Shown here: in pieces, positions 22,228 through 34,200 of the stretch
Numbering within the stretch: the first letter of the stretch is position 1
Layout: each line of letters starts with the position of its first letter
From: Telmatactis stephensoni
Lineage: Eukaryota > Cnidaria > Anthozoa > Actiniaria > Isophelliidae
Assembly (NCBI GenBank): GCA_029948255.1
Contig: JALIZF010001763.1
Coordinates: 660,000 to 723,999 of the forward strand
Direction of reading: 5' to 3'
DNA length: 64,000 bases
The notes under the pieces: model-generated
Seen by the model: only the letters and a program-made list of their open reading frames with translations
Databases searched by the model: none
What the model was told of the DNA's origin: nothing
Position numbers and translations under genes: made by a program

Positions 22228-25200
22228 ATACAATATTACTTGAACATGATCTAACGCTTAGCTTAGCTAGTTTAAATAAGATTAACTTTTGTAGCCCGCT
22301 TTTGATATATACTTTTTGCAAGAAATGGTGAATTTTATTCGACTTTCGTTTACAAACATATTAGTCACCAAGGACATAATTTTTCATATTTTGAGGTCAT
22401 GTAGTCCAGAACTGGACCCACTTTAATTAGTGCGCGCTACTGACCAATATTTGAATCGAACGATCAAACGAACTTTTCTCAATTTTCTTCGATTTGTGCG
22501 CGCTTCCATTATTTTCTTCGCTCATGTATATGCTTTATAGACTTATTGAGAAAAGTGGGTCCAGTTCTAAACTAAAGGTCATGTAGAACGAAAACGAGAA
22601 TGATGACCCCCTCTTTTTATTGCAGATGTAAAACGCCAATGGTGCAATCAGCGACAATACAGAGTTTGGGAAAAATGACTTTCCTTCTTCTATTTCAAAG
22701 GAATCACCTTAAGCGACCACCCAAACTTGACCTATTGGCTGGTTGCTTAGAGGAGATTTGACTGTATTTCGAGGAAAAAATTACTTACAATTAAGATACA
22801 TGGCAGCAGCTTTTAAGAAATGAAAATATTTCCATTCAGTAGATCTCACCTTTGTCCACTGATTACTTGCTTGATAAAACTTGTTTAACAAATCAAATCT
22901 CTCACAGTTTATGTACAATCTCTCTGCCTCCTCCTGAAAAGGACCAAAATTACAGTTTGACTGTAAAAATTTCCAACTTAAAAAGTAAGTTTCTTGAAAT
23001 CTATTGATGTAATTCCCCTCCAATTTCCAGGTATCATCTAAGAGCAATCTCTACTTCATGTTTATAAAGTCTGTTTGCTTATAATCTAAAATTTGATTGA
23101 AGCAAATGAAGTAATCCTCCTCAGGGGCGAATTCAGGATTATCTTTCAGGAGGGGTGAAGCATTAAAGAAATAGTAAACTGTTTGGCAGATCCAGAGGAT
23201 ATTTTGGAAAAGTGTCCAAGTGTTTTCTCAGGAGGGCGTGCACCCCCCCTCCCCCCATTGCACCCCTCCCCAAAATTCGCTCCTATAAATCCCTGCTCCT
23301 ATATAATCCAACAACATACCAACATCCCTAACTGGACAGCTAGCATGGCTACTCTTGCATCTAATTCAGGTTCCTGCATACTTTCTCTCAGTGCCTTAGC
23401 AGCACGAGCATTAGACATGTTACCCAAGCAGACAGTGGCAACATCTAAACGTTTGGTTTTTACACACATCCTTGCCATATTTTCCCATACAGATTCACTG
23501 AAATCAAAAGGACAAAGAATATCATGTATGAAAAAGAATAATATATATATACATATATAGCATATAATAAATTGTATTTATAGCATTAACCCAACTAGAA
23601 AATGAACGGGAAAAGCTTTTGCTTTTTGTGGCTCTTCTCATTCCTTTCATAAATATTATGTTTATATAGATATATATATTAGAATACGTTAGGAGGGGAC
23701 CTGGCGCTTTATAAGCCTAGTGGTTTCAGCCAAGTCTCCTCGCCATATTATATCTTAATTTTCAATATAGATGTATTGTATATTTAAATTCTAAATATAT
23801 TGTAATGTATTTCTATTTAATTTGTATGAAATGGCAAAAATAAACTTGAACTTGAACTTGAATAGAGTTTAAGTCAAGGGAAGACACACAATCATTTATC
23901 AGCATGAAATTTTGTTTCACCCTAGTCTGCATAGCAGCCCTCTCCCTCCCTCCCTCCCTCCCTCCCTCCCTCCCTCCCTCCCTCCCTCCCTCCCTCCCTC
24001 CCTCCCTCCCTGCCTCCCTCCCTGCCTCCCTCCCTGCCTGCCTCTCTCTTTCGCCTCTCTCTTGTACCTTTTGATGAGTTTGATAGCTTTGAAGGCTTCA
24101 TCCATGTTGCCTATAGCTGACAAGTAACTAAAATCCATCATAGCTTTCTTCGCTTCTTCATTTGCATTCTCTAACCCAATGAAGTCCTTTATAGTGTGTT
24201 TTACAACCATTTTGTGTCGATACATGGGTGGGGTGTTTACTGGAGATGAGGATGAAGTGGTTTGCTGGTTTTCAAGAGTACTCTAGAATCAACCAAAGTG
24301 TGTTAATAATGGTGATAATGCACTTATTAATAGGCTGATTTACCAAACATTATGCCAGGCCAGAACAGGACATAAGATGATGAATATTTGACAGTTGTTT
24401 GTTGATAGACTACCATCATGACAATGTTGTAACACCACATTCAGGTTGCCATTTTGCTTGTTTGTGAGTCCTCAGATTCTTGATGTCCACAATGTCAACA
24501 GTCATTAATTTAGAAAAAAATATATCACATGCAAATGGTAGACTATTAAGAAGTCTGAACACACCTTTTGCATTAGAAACACAAAGGGTACCTCAACTCC
24601 CATTAATCCTGAAAAGAAAAGAAATGACATACAAATTAACTAGCATTTGACACAAAAGTAATGAAGACAGAAAAGGTGTTTGTGCTCTATTAACATTAAA
24701 GATTTGCTCGAATCCAAGGAAATTGTTGAGAAAAGCAACATCCAAGAGCAAATCTGGATGCTCTGGCACCTTAAGTCATCAATCTCTTTACATGTAACTC
24801 CAAACAGCTGTCTCTATTTACTAACGTTGGTAGAGTTATTCTAGCACTGATTATCACTTACTGTTTTTCGTTGAATCTATAGAGAAATAGTCTTGTAATA
24901 AGGTTCCACTTTCTGGTATACTGAACAGGGACACTACAAGGACGTCATTCTGTAGAGAAAAAAATTACAAGATCAACAGAGCAATGTAAATGTGGGTTTG
25001 AGGGGGGGGCATGAGGATGGGAAGAAGTTGGAGGATGTTTTAATATTGAAGATGAGGAAGAACAACATAAGCAAAATTTAAAAAAAAACTCAAAAAAGTA
25101 CACTTAACATTTAAACCCTTTGACAAAGCAACAACCAAGTATATACATGGGAAAAAAAACCTCAGCCAACCAACCAGCCTGAAGCAAGCAAATCAACGAG

Positions 25201-28200
25201 CCAGCTAATTATAGGCAGACAGATAGACTAACATCACTGACTCAAAACAACAACCACATAAAAGGGGTCGGGATGGCAAGTACCAATAATCTAAAAACAA
25301 TTTATGTTTGAGACAAATTAAGAAGCTAAATTAAATCACAGCATAGACGGAGACATACAAACCTCCTGTTGATTATCTTTGCCATCTTTAGATGTGACAC
25401 TAAACAATTTTTTTGCAACCTTATCTTTTGGAACTCCAGAGGATGAACTGACAGTCTCACAGACAATAAGCTTAGGTTCTGTAGCATCCCAGAACTGAGA
25501 TACTGGTATACGACCTGCAATTTCAGCAGCTTGCTGTGCCCTTCCTACGATATCTGTACCATCAGCATCCATGTCGGTTGATGTGTCTTGGCCTGTTGCA
25601 AATTCAAATGCATGGACTGTGTCTGTTTCAATGTCCCAGATATGTATTCTGGAGTCTGGTGAGTTGCTTGACTAGAAACATAAATACAGAATTATTTATT
25701 TGGGATAAATGAGTGTAAAAAGAAATGGAAGAAAGAAGAAAGGAAAGAAAATAGGAAGAAAGAAGGGATGGAAGGAAGGAAAGAAAGGGAAGGGAGGTGC
25801 AAAGGAAGGAAGGAAGCTAAGAAGAGTTGGAGGGAAAGAAGGAAGGAATGAAGAAAAGGGAGGGAGTTAGTGGGAAAGAAGGAGGGATGGAACAAATGAA
25901 GGAGGGAAGGAGGAAATGAAGGAGGGAAGGAGGAAATGAAGGAAGGAAGGAAGGAAGGAAGGAAGGAAGGAAGGAAGGAAGGAAGGAAGGAAGGAAGCAT
26001 GTAAGGAAGAAAAAGGGAGGGAGAGGGAGGGAAAGAAGAGAGGGAAGGAAGAAAGGAAGAGAGGAAGAGAGGAAGACAGGGAGAGAGGGAGGGGAGGAGG
26101 GGATACATACAAAATGAATAAAAAAGAAACTCAAATAAAATGAGAATTTAAGAATGTGAACTACTGGGAACCAAAGTTCTATTAATACTAAACTCACCTT
26201 ATCACAAAGAATGCTGACTTTACTACCATTACAATTGCATTTTACACACTTTATTTTACCAAGGTCTGGAATAGATTCAGCAAGAGACTTAGGGTTGACA
26301 TGCTGTTTGGCTTCTCTGAAACACAAATGTAAAAAAATATATTGAAAGGTTTTTAATAAACAGTAATGATAATTGATTATGGGCTTAAATCAGAGATTTC
26401 AATATCTAAGATCAGAAAGACGTGAGATATGAGATTGAAAAAATAGACAAAGATCTAGTACCTTCTTGATAGATCCCACATCTTGATGTAGCCCAATGAT
26501 GATCCAGCTACTAGGTAATTACCACACAAATCAAGAGCAATGGGGTCTCCCTCTGTTTCAGAGAATGGAAGGATTTGCTTCACTGTGCCCTGCAGAGTAA
26601 AATAGAGTAAGCTATGTTATATTAATATTTACCATAAATGACTGGATAAGCTCCAAATATTTTGATGGGAACACTGCTACTGGGGAAGCAAGGGTGGCCG
26701 AGCAGTGAGAGTGCCAGTCTGTCACTGCTGTGGTCCCTCGTTCAATCCCCGTACAGGACATCACATGTGGCTTGAGTTTCTTGTTCGTTCTCTCCCTTGC
26801 TTCGAGGGTTTTTTCTCCGGGTTCTCCGGTTTTTCCTATCTCAGTAAAAACGAACTAGTTTCGATCTAAGCTGTGCTCCTTGATCAGACATGAGTCTATG
26901 GTGGCTGCTATGTGTATGTGTATGTAAATTTGTATGTAAATGTGTGATTGTTCAATTGTCTCGTAATGAAAGCACCCTTGTAAACCTTTGACTCCATCAC
27001 GTTGAGCTGCGCTCTTTGCAATTCAGCACTTAGCTGCAAGGAAGGGTGATAAGCTACTCCTAATATATTTTTTATTTATTTACTCAAAGATACTCCTCAC
27101 AGGGATGTAATGGGCAAATACAATTTACCTGAAATGTTCTGACTTGAATCTTGCCAGGTTCAACAGTATATACACTCTGTTCATGAACCACAACAACTGG
27201 AGAGTCTGAGCTAAAAGAACCTGAAAAGCACAGGGAAATGTATGATTGCAGATTTTTCGACACAGAATACTCCAATCTTATATCAAAGTAAAACGTTATA
27301 AAAGTCTAAAAGTCTTGGTAAACAACAATCTCAAAGATCTTGATTGATGGACTTGAATTATTCAATTTGCAAATCTTGTTATGGACTGACTGGATGTCTA
27401 TGAACCATCTCTTGGTATATATTAACCACAACATAAAGTCGAAATATGATCTCTCGTCGTTCAATAACCCAAAATTTGGATTTTGAATATACCATGATAA
27501 GCTTTCTCGACCAGGGTTCGTACTCTTTTGGAGTATCAAAATTCCATGACTTTCAATGACCTATTTCATGACTTCTTTTATATTTTCCATGACCAAAATT
27601 TAGACGATACTTTTCATGAAAATGGATTATTTTCTATTGGAAAAAATAGAATTTCATCTTTTTGCCAAAAATCAAGCTACGATTATTTTTTTTTGTGCCA
27701 TTTCCCATGATTTTCCATGAACTTAATCTAAATTCCATGACTTTCCAAGCCTAGAAAAGAATTCATGAAATTCCATGACTTTCCAGGTTTTCCATGACCT
27801 GTACCAACCCTGTCGACTCACACTCTGGATGTGTATTTGCTATTGTTAGAGTGGAGTTATGAATTTTGTGTAAATGTTAGTTTTATGATTTTAAAACTTA
27901 TTGTGACCTTGGTTGATGTTATCTACCTTCAGCTCTGACCATTGCTTTATCTGTAGACACTTCATAAACCACCACTCGCTTTCCATTCCAGATTGTTGTA
28001 TGAGTCTGGCGAAACAGGTTGAGAAAGATGCTTAACTACAGCTGTAAGTACTAAGTTTTTCTAAGTGTTCATGTTAATGTACGATAAGTATCATGGTAAA
28101 AATGACCTCATTCAGAATTCCAAGCACAAAATTAATATTAATACCTTTGTAGCAAAAACCCCTTTTATATGAATATCAGTCTTTAAGTCCTGGTGAAATG

Positions 28201-31200
28201 AGCTTGAAAAGTTCTCTACTGACAGCTGACTTGGTGATACTTGAACCACTGCAACCTTGATACAAATACAAAATATAATCACCATCAACAAAATTAATGT
28301 TCTAAGATATTATTGCACAGTTGGTTAGTGCACGGCCTTCGGTGCGAGAGGTCCTGAGTTTGATCCCCATGCAGACCTCACATCCTTGTTTCGACTTCTT
28401 GCCAATCTGTGTAGCTTTAATTAGCTTTAAATACCCTTAAAACGGAGCACTGATGGAGAGAGGCCGGGAGTAAAATGAGCGCACCGCCGACCTCAGGTTT
28501 GTCAGTTGAATTACTGTTACGAGTTATCGACGTTAAATATGGTCGCTTTACTTTTACTTTATTATGCCTGTACATGTACATGTAAGTTCATTATCAAGTT
28601 GTGATAACATGGAAAAACATTAAAATTTGTTAAAATACACTAGTATGCAGATTTATGGTGGATAAAAGTACCTGTTTATTGTAATGGGCATTCATAACTT
28701 GTTCATTGAGTATTATTACGGTGGCTATACTATTTACAGCCAGTACATTCTTGTTCCCTGCAAACTAAAAATAACAACACAACAATGATGTTTAAGCAAT
28801 ATAAAATGCGCATGCATGTCTCTGTACTGTGATATAAACACGATGGAAGATGTAGAGCAAGAGAAAAGCAAGATTAAGAACACGAGGTGTAGCCGAGTGT
28901 TTCTCTTGCTTTTTGAGTGCTCTACATCTTCCAGAGTGTTTATATCACAGTACAGAGACATAAGCAATCGTTTTATATTGCTTTTATAAAATATTTTCGA
29001 CGTTTTTTGAGCGAGCCATGTCTCTGTCCCGATATAGATATAAACATGGTAGCCAGCCAATCAGCACGCACGTTATATCTCAAATATTTTATAAAAAATA
29101 TAAAGTCATGGTATACATGTAGTCCAGACCCAGGCCTCTTTTTACCCCACTCCAGTTCAGTAAAACAGAGTCCAGAAGAACTTGCATGTGCATATGTTAC
29201 ATGAACCAATCAGACACCAATTTTGGTGTGATCTGGTTACAAAGCTATCGTTGAAGTTTATCTGAATCAAATCAGCTATTTGGGGCTCATTTTGAAAACA
29301 AATTTCATCAAAGCAGTTAAATATGGCTTCACTTGTGCAAAGCACATGTTTTTACCCAAATTGGAGCAAATCCAAGCCCTGTATGACTTGTCAAAAGGCC
29401 TTGTAGCCAGGTCACACCAAAATTTTGCAGTGTCTGATTGGTTGCAAGTTCTTCTGGACTCTGTTTTACTGAAGTGTACCAGGATAAAAAGAGGCCTGGG
29501 TCTGGACTAGGTATATATGTAGTCTCCACACTGAACCAAAAACATTTTGATACTGCCATAAGATTTATCACAGTCATTTGTCACAGTTGCAATAGTCATA
29601 CTCTCACTCTTACATACTCTCTGGACTTCTGTAAAATAGTATTTGATGCTGTCCTTCAGTAGCATGCCTGGAAAATAGTATTATAGTTTGAATGAGGCCT
29701 TAAACTACTGTACGGCCTCACTTGAACCATAATACTGTTATCCTAGGGTTTTATAAGTTCTTACTTGTATTTGAGTAAGTTCTGTTTCTCCTTCTAAGAC
29801 TGTAGGTGGTTGGAGGTCCCAGCGTGACTGCTGGTCATTTTTTGATATACTATGTTTCCACATGGCAACTTTGCCCTTGTTGGTGCATCCCGCAAGTATT
29901 CCTAATAAAGAGAATTCAAAGGACAAAAACATGTGTGTTAAAGAGGAGCTTCTTTCATGGAGTATGAACTTGAAATCACCAACATGTACATGTACATCAC
30001 TGACACCTTACTAACCACTTACTGACACCTTAGCAACCACTTACTGACACCTTAGCAACCACTTACTGACACCTTACCAGCCACTTACTGACACCTTACC
30101 AACCACTTACCGACACCTTACCAACCACCTACTGACACCTTACCAACCATTTAGTGAAAACTTACCAGCCACCTTCTGACACCTTACTAACTACTGAAAC
30201 ACACCATTTACTGGCACCTTACCAACCAGTTACTGATACCTACTACCAGCCACTTTAATATAGATACCATACCAATCACTTACTGACACCTTACCAACCA
30301 CTTACTGACACCTCACCAACCACTTATTGACACCTTACCAACCACTTATTGACACCTTACCAACTACTTATTGACACCTTACCAACCACTCATTGGCACC
30401 TTACAAACACTAATTGTATTGTAACAACTGTTCACATCTCAAACAATTTTTAAATTGAGAATAAAACATAAGATGAAACATTTTTCACTTGGTTCAAGAC
30501 ATTTACTTTCAAGTCCATACTTATCAAGCAGGACCAAGGGTTAAATCCAGTAAAGAAATATTGGTGTTAACCCTGAGTTAATGCTAACCAGCTTTACCAT
30601 ACCAAACATGATGTATATCATATCTTCATGTTCAGTCTTTACCTTTAGACTTGTTAAATGAAATGTTATTGATGAATTCTCCATTTTCAAAGCCTCCACC
30701 CTCAAGAGACAAGGCAAAGTTATCATCTTGGTCCAAATTCCACATTCTAGATAACAAACACACTGCATTAGAATGACAAGATAAATAGAACAGGATGTGA
30801 TTTTGGCTTTCAACTTCTTACCGATACATAGCCTAGTCAAAATGCTTTATCATTATTTACTAATAGTTATGTACTAGATATAATTACATCTATAGCATAA
30901 TAATTATTGAAATATTTGGCTATTATGACTTGCACTAGCACTCCATTTCATATTTCATTATTGAAGTTAGTATGAAGCAGACAGCAAATGTTCAATCTTG
31001 GATGACAAAATTGCCAGCACATTTTGAAAGGGCTTAGTACTGCTAGTAAAATCATACAAAACAGGAATCCAACATTTTCATTTATTGTAATATCAATGGT
31101 AGTGATTTTGTCATAATTATGATAGTCCTCTATACCATACCTTACAACATTTTCTCCTGATGCAGTGGCTAACACATGTTTACCAGCCCATATCATTTGA

Positions 31201-34200
31201 CTTTTTGCAGCATGTCCACTAACCTTGACCTGAAACACCAGGCCAATGTGTGTCAACATCTTGTTATTCATAGGATCAAGGGCGAAAGGGGGGTGGGGGA
31301 GGGGAGGAGGAAGGGCAAAGGGCATTTGACTACCCTAAACCATTTTTTTCTTTGGATAAATGCTTTGATTTGACTTTAATCAATCAATTTACAAACTGCA
31401 AACAACCTAAACTTTCTGTACAAGAAATTACTCTAACTTTGTACAACACTTATTCTTAAATATGTTTGTTTGTTTGTTTTTCAATCTTTGAAAATGAAAA
31501 AATCTGCTCTTCAATTATAATTAGGCCCATCAGAGCTAGAATTTATTATATTTTATTCATTCATTCATTTACTATTTCCTTATAACTTACCTTCATAAAC
31601 TCAGAAGTTGATCCATCTTTACTAACAGTGTGCTGTGTTAGAATAAGTCCATCTGTTACAGCTAATAAAACATCCTTCCCCTCACAGTATAATAATGTTT
31701 TCACAGGTCCTTCTGTAGTAAAAGATTGCAAACATCTACCCTTGTCATCCATGTAATGCACATTACCTAGAAACAAAATTGGACAACGTATGTGAATGTT
31801 GGTACAGTATAGTTGAAGGTCCTAGAGCTGGTTAACAGAACAATAGAGACTGCTTATTTAACAGAGCTTTTAGCATGAGCTTAAGTAAAAGGTTGCAGTT
31901 ATTAGCCTGTGACAGAAGAGGTCCATGAATACACAGATTACTGTTTTATTTAAACACTTAGAATTCAGGAAGTCTGCACTATGGTACTACTAGGCATCTT
32001 TAATACATACCATCATTTGTCCCAACAAAGAAAGAGCTTTCCCCACTACTTTGGGACAGAGCAGCCAGCTTGCTTTTTCTCCATGATGGTTCATCAGACC
32101 TTCATAAGAATTTAAAATGGACAATGTAATACCAACCGAGGGACTCTAAGACTAAAAACATTGCTTATTCAGTAGAATCCTGATTTCTAAAACCCCAAGT
32201 TTCTTGAGCCTCTTGATAACTCAAATCAATTGTTTTCCCCCTTGGGTTTGTTTCACTGTAGTTTTAACCATGATTTCTTGAACTTCCAATTTCTTGAACC
32301 AATTTTCGTTTCCCTTGGAGGTTCAGGAAATTGAGATTTTACTGTATTGTTATTGTGGCATTTTTCAAAGGACAGAGCGCTGATGGATGGAGGTTTGGGA
32401 GGGGGAGGGAGGGGGGGAGGGGGGGGGGCACTTGGCAGAGAGGGTGTGTCATCCATCCCATGGAAGAGAAAACTTTATTTGGGTGAAGGGGCAACAACGA
32501 ATAATGAATATTATAATATACCTTTTGATACTGAATCTATATAGAATAGTAATAATAGATAACGTACCCATCATTAGAAGAATTCTTAAAAACACATTTG
32601 TTGATAGCAGATTGAAGATTATGTTGAAATAGAGGAGCTTGCTGAAGTCTGCCTCTCTGGTCAGCCTTCCACACAGCAACTACTCCACTCTTAAGAGGAA
32701 AAAGGAACAATAGACAAAAATCAATCAGGTTATGGTTTGAAATTAGTGCCTTTTGGTTTGAAAATTTTCAAGATCAGTTTGATTTTTAATTTTAATTTTC
32801 TGATAATCATTATCATAAGCCATGACAATACTGACAATAAAATCTAAACCAGTTTGAAATTTTTTAAACATAAACAAACATAAACAAATTCTTAAATGTG
32901 CAAAAGCATTTAACATTTAAATGATTATATTTGTAGATCAATGAACTGATGCCTATATAAATAGCAGAAGTGACTTTTTCATAGAGTATACGTCGATTAG
33001 TCTGCTACATCAATGCAATCCAGGACTATTATGTAACTGAGTTTACACCCCAAGAATGCATAGCTACAGCAGACTGTTCTATGTCTAGGCATAAGGATTT
33101 GGTGTACAGGTAAGCTGTTTTCATCATCCATAATCTTATGCAAGCGAAATTATCAAACTGTACCTCATCCCCGGTTACTATTCTACTGCCATTTGAGCTC
33201 CATTCCATAATTTTAAGAGCTGAAGTGTGAACTGATGTTGTTTCATGTAACTCATGGTCATGTTCATTCCATATTAATATATCTCCACTTTCCCAGCCAA
33301 CAGCTAGGATCTTTCTTGAAGGGTGCCATGAAATTGCAGTTACAACACATGAACGTTGGATAGAGGATTCTTCAACAAGTTCTCCCTGATAGAACAAAAT
33401 AAAGAAAAAACTAATAAATGATTTTTCTTTATCAACCATTATTTTGTTGGTAGTGTACATATATCACGCTCCAATTCATTTCAATTTTAGATGATGACTC
33501 ATGATGTTCAGTCTAAATAGTGCAGATTTCGTATAAGTGTGAAAAGGACCTCACCATGCCGTGACCGTGTCAGTGCCGTGTTTCCTATCAAAACATTCGA
33601 AAATTCTGCCATAACCGCGCCGCGACCTTTTCACACTCATACGAAATCTGCACTATCAGTAAAGGAACATGTTATTACAACTTCATGTATCTTTGTTTAT
33701 TCTAAAGTTGTATACCCTCCAGAATTCATTTTCAATGAAGAGGTCCTTGAAACGACTTACAGAAACAACAATAACAACAACAGAGTAAGTGCTATCTGAT
33801 CAGTCTAAGTTCTCCTCAAATATAAATTCAATTTCAAGGAGAATTCAGGTTTCACTACTTTGTTTTTGTTGGGACTTCTTCAATTAGTGATTAAATCTTA
33901 TTTGCCAATGTCATGGTTCCTTATTCATGTTTTCTTGGAGAATGTTTAACAATTATTCCACGAAATTGAGTCGTACATGAGCTGATAGCTATCAGCCATG
34001 GACGACGAGATTGAGTGGAATAATTGTTTTATTATATTCACAACCAATTGATTTTGAGCAATAAGGAATTTTATTTTTATTTTCAAGCCATTTTCGAGCT
34101 ATTTTAAAGCTATTTTAAATTGTCAAAAATCTTGTCGCCATTTTGTTTTTCTCTACTCATGGGATATGAGCTGATAGCCTAGTAGTAGAGTAGCCAATCA

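Noticed and set aside
23912..24127. Pro/Ser-rich and Arg/Glu/Gly-rich open frames
   Set aside because: They are low-complexity frames from CCCT and GGAA repeats. The true coding part (24068-24282, minus) belongs to IFT140 exon 18.
25692..26326. Long Leu/Pro/Ser/Phe open frames, minus strand
   Set aside because: They are translations of the TTCC repeat tract in intron 14.
26686..26760. Possible tRNA-Ser/Leu gene
   Set aside because: Box A and box B are present but acceptor and anticodon arms do not pair; it is a SINE head. The same applies to 28315-28385.
29995..30410. CRISPR-like regular repeats (also 50146-50370, 10583-10672)
   Set aside because: Units abut with no unique spacers, and this is an animal genome.
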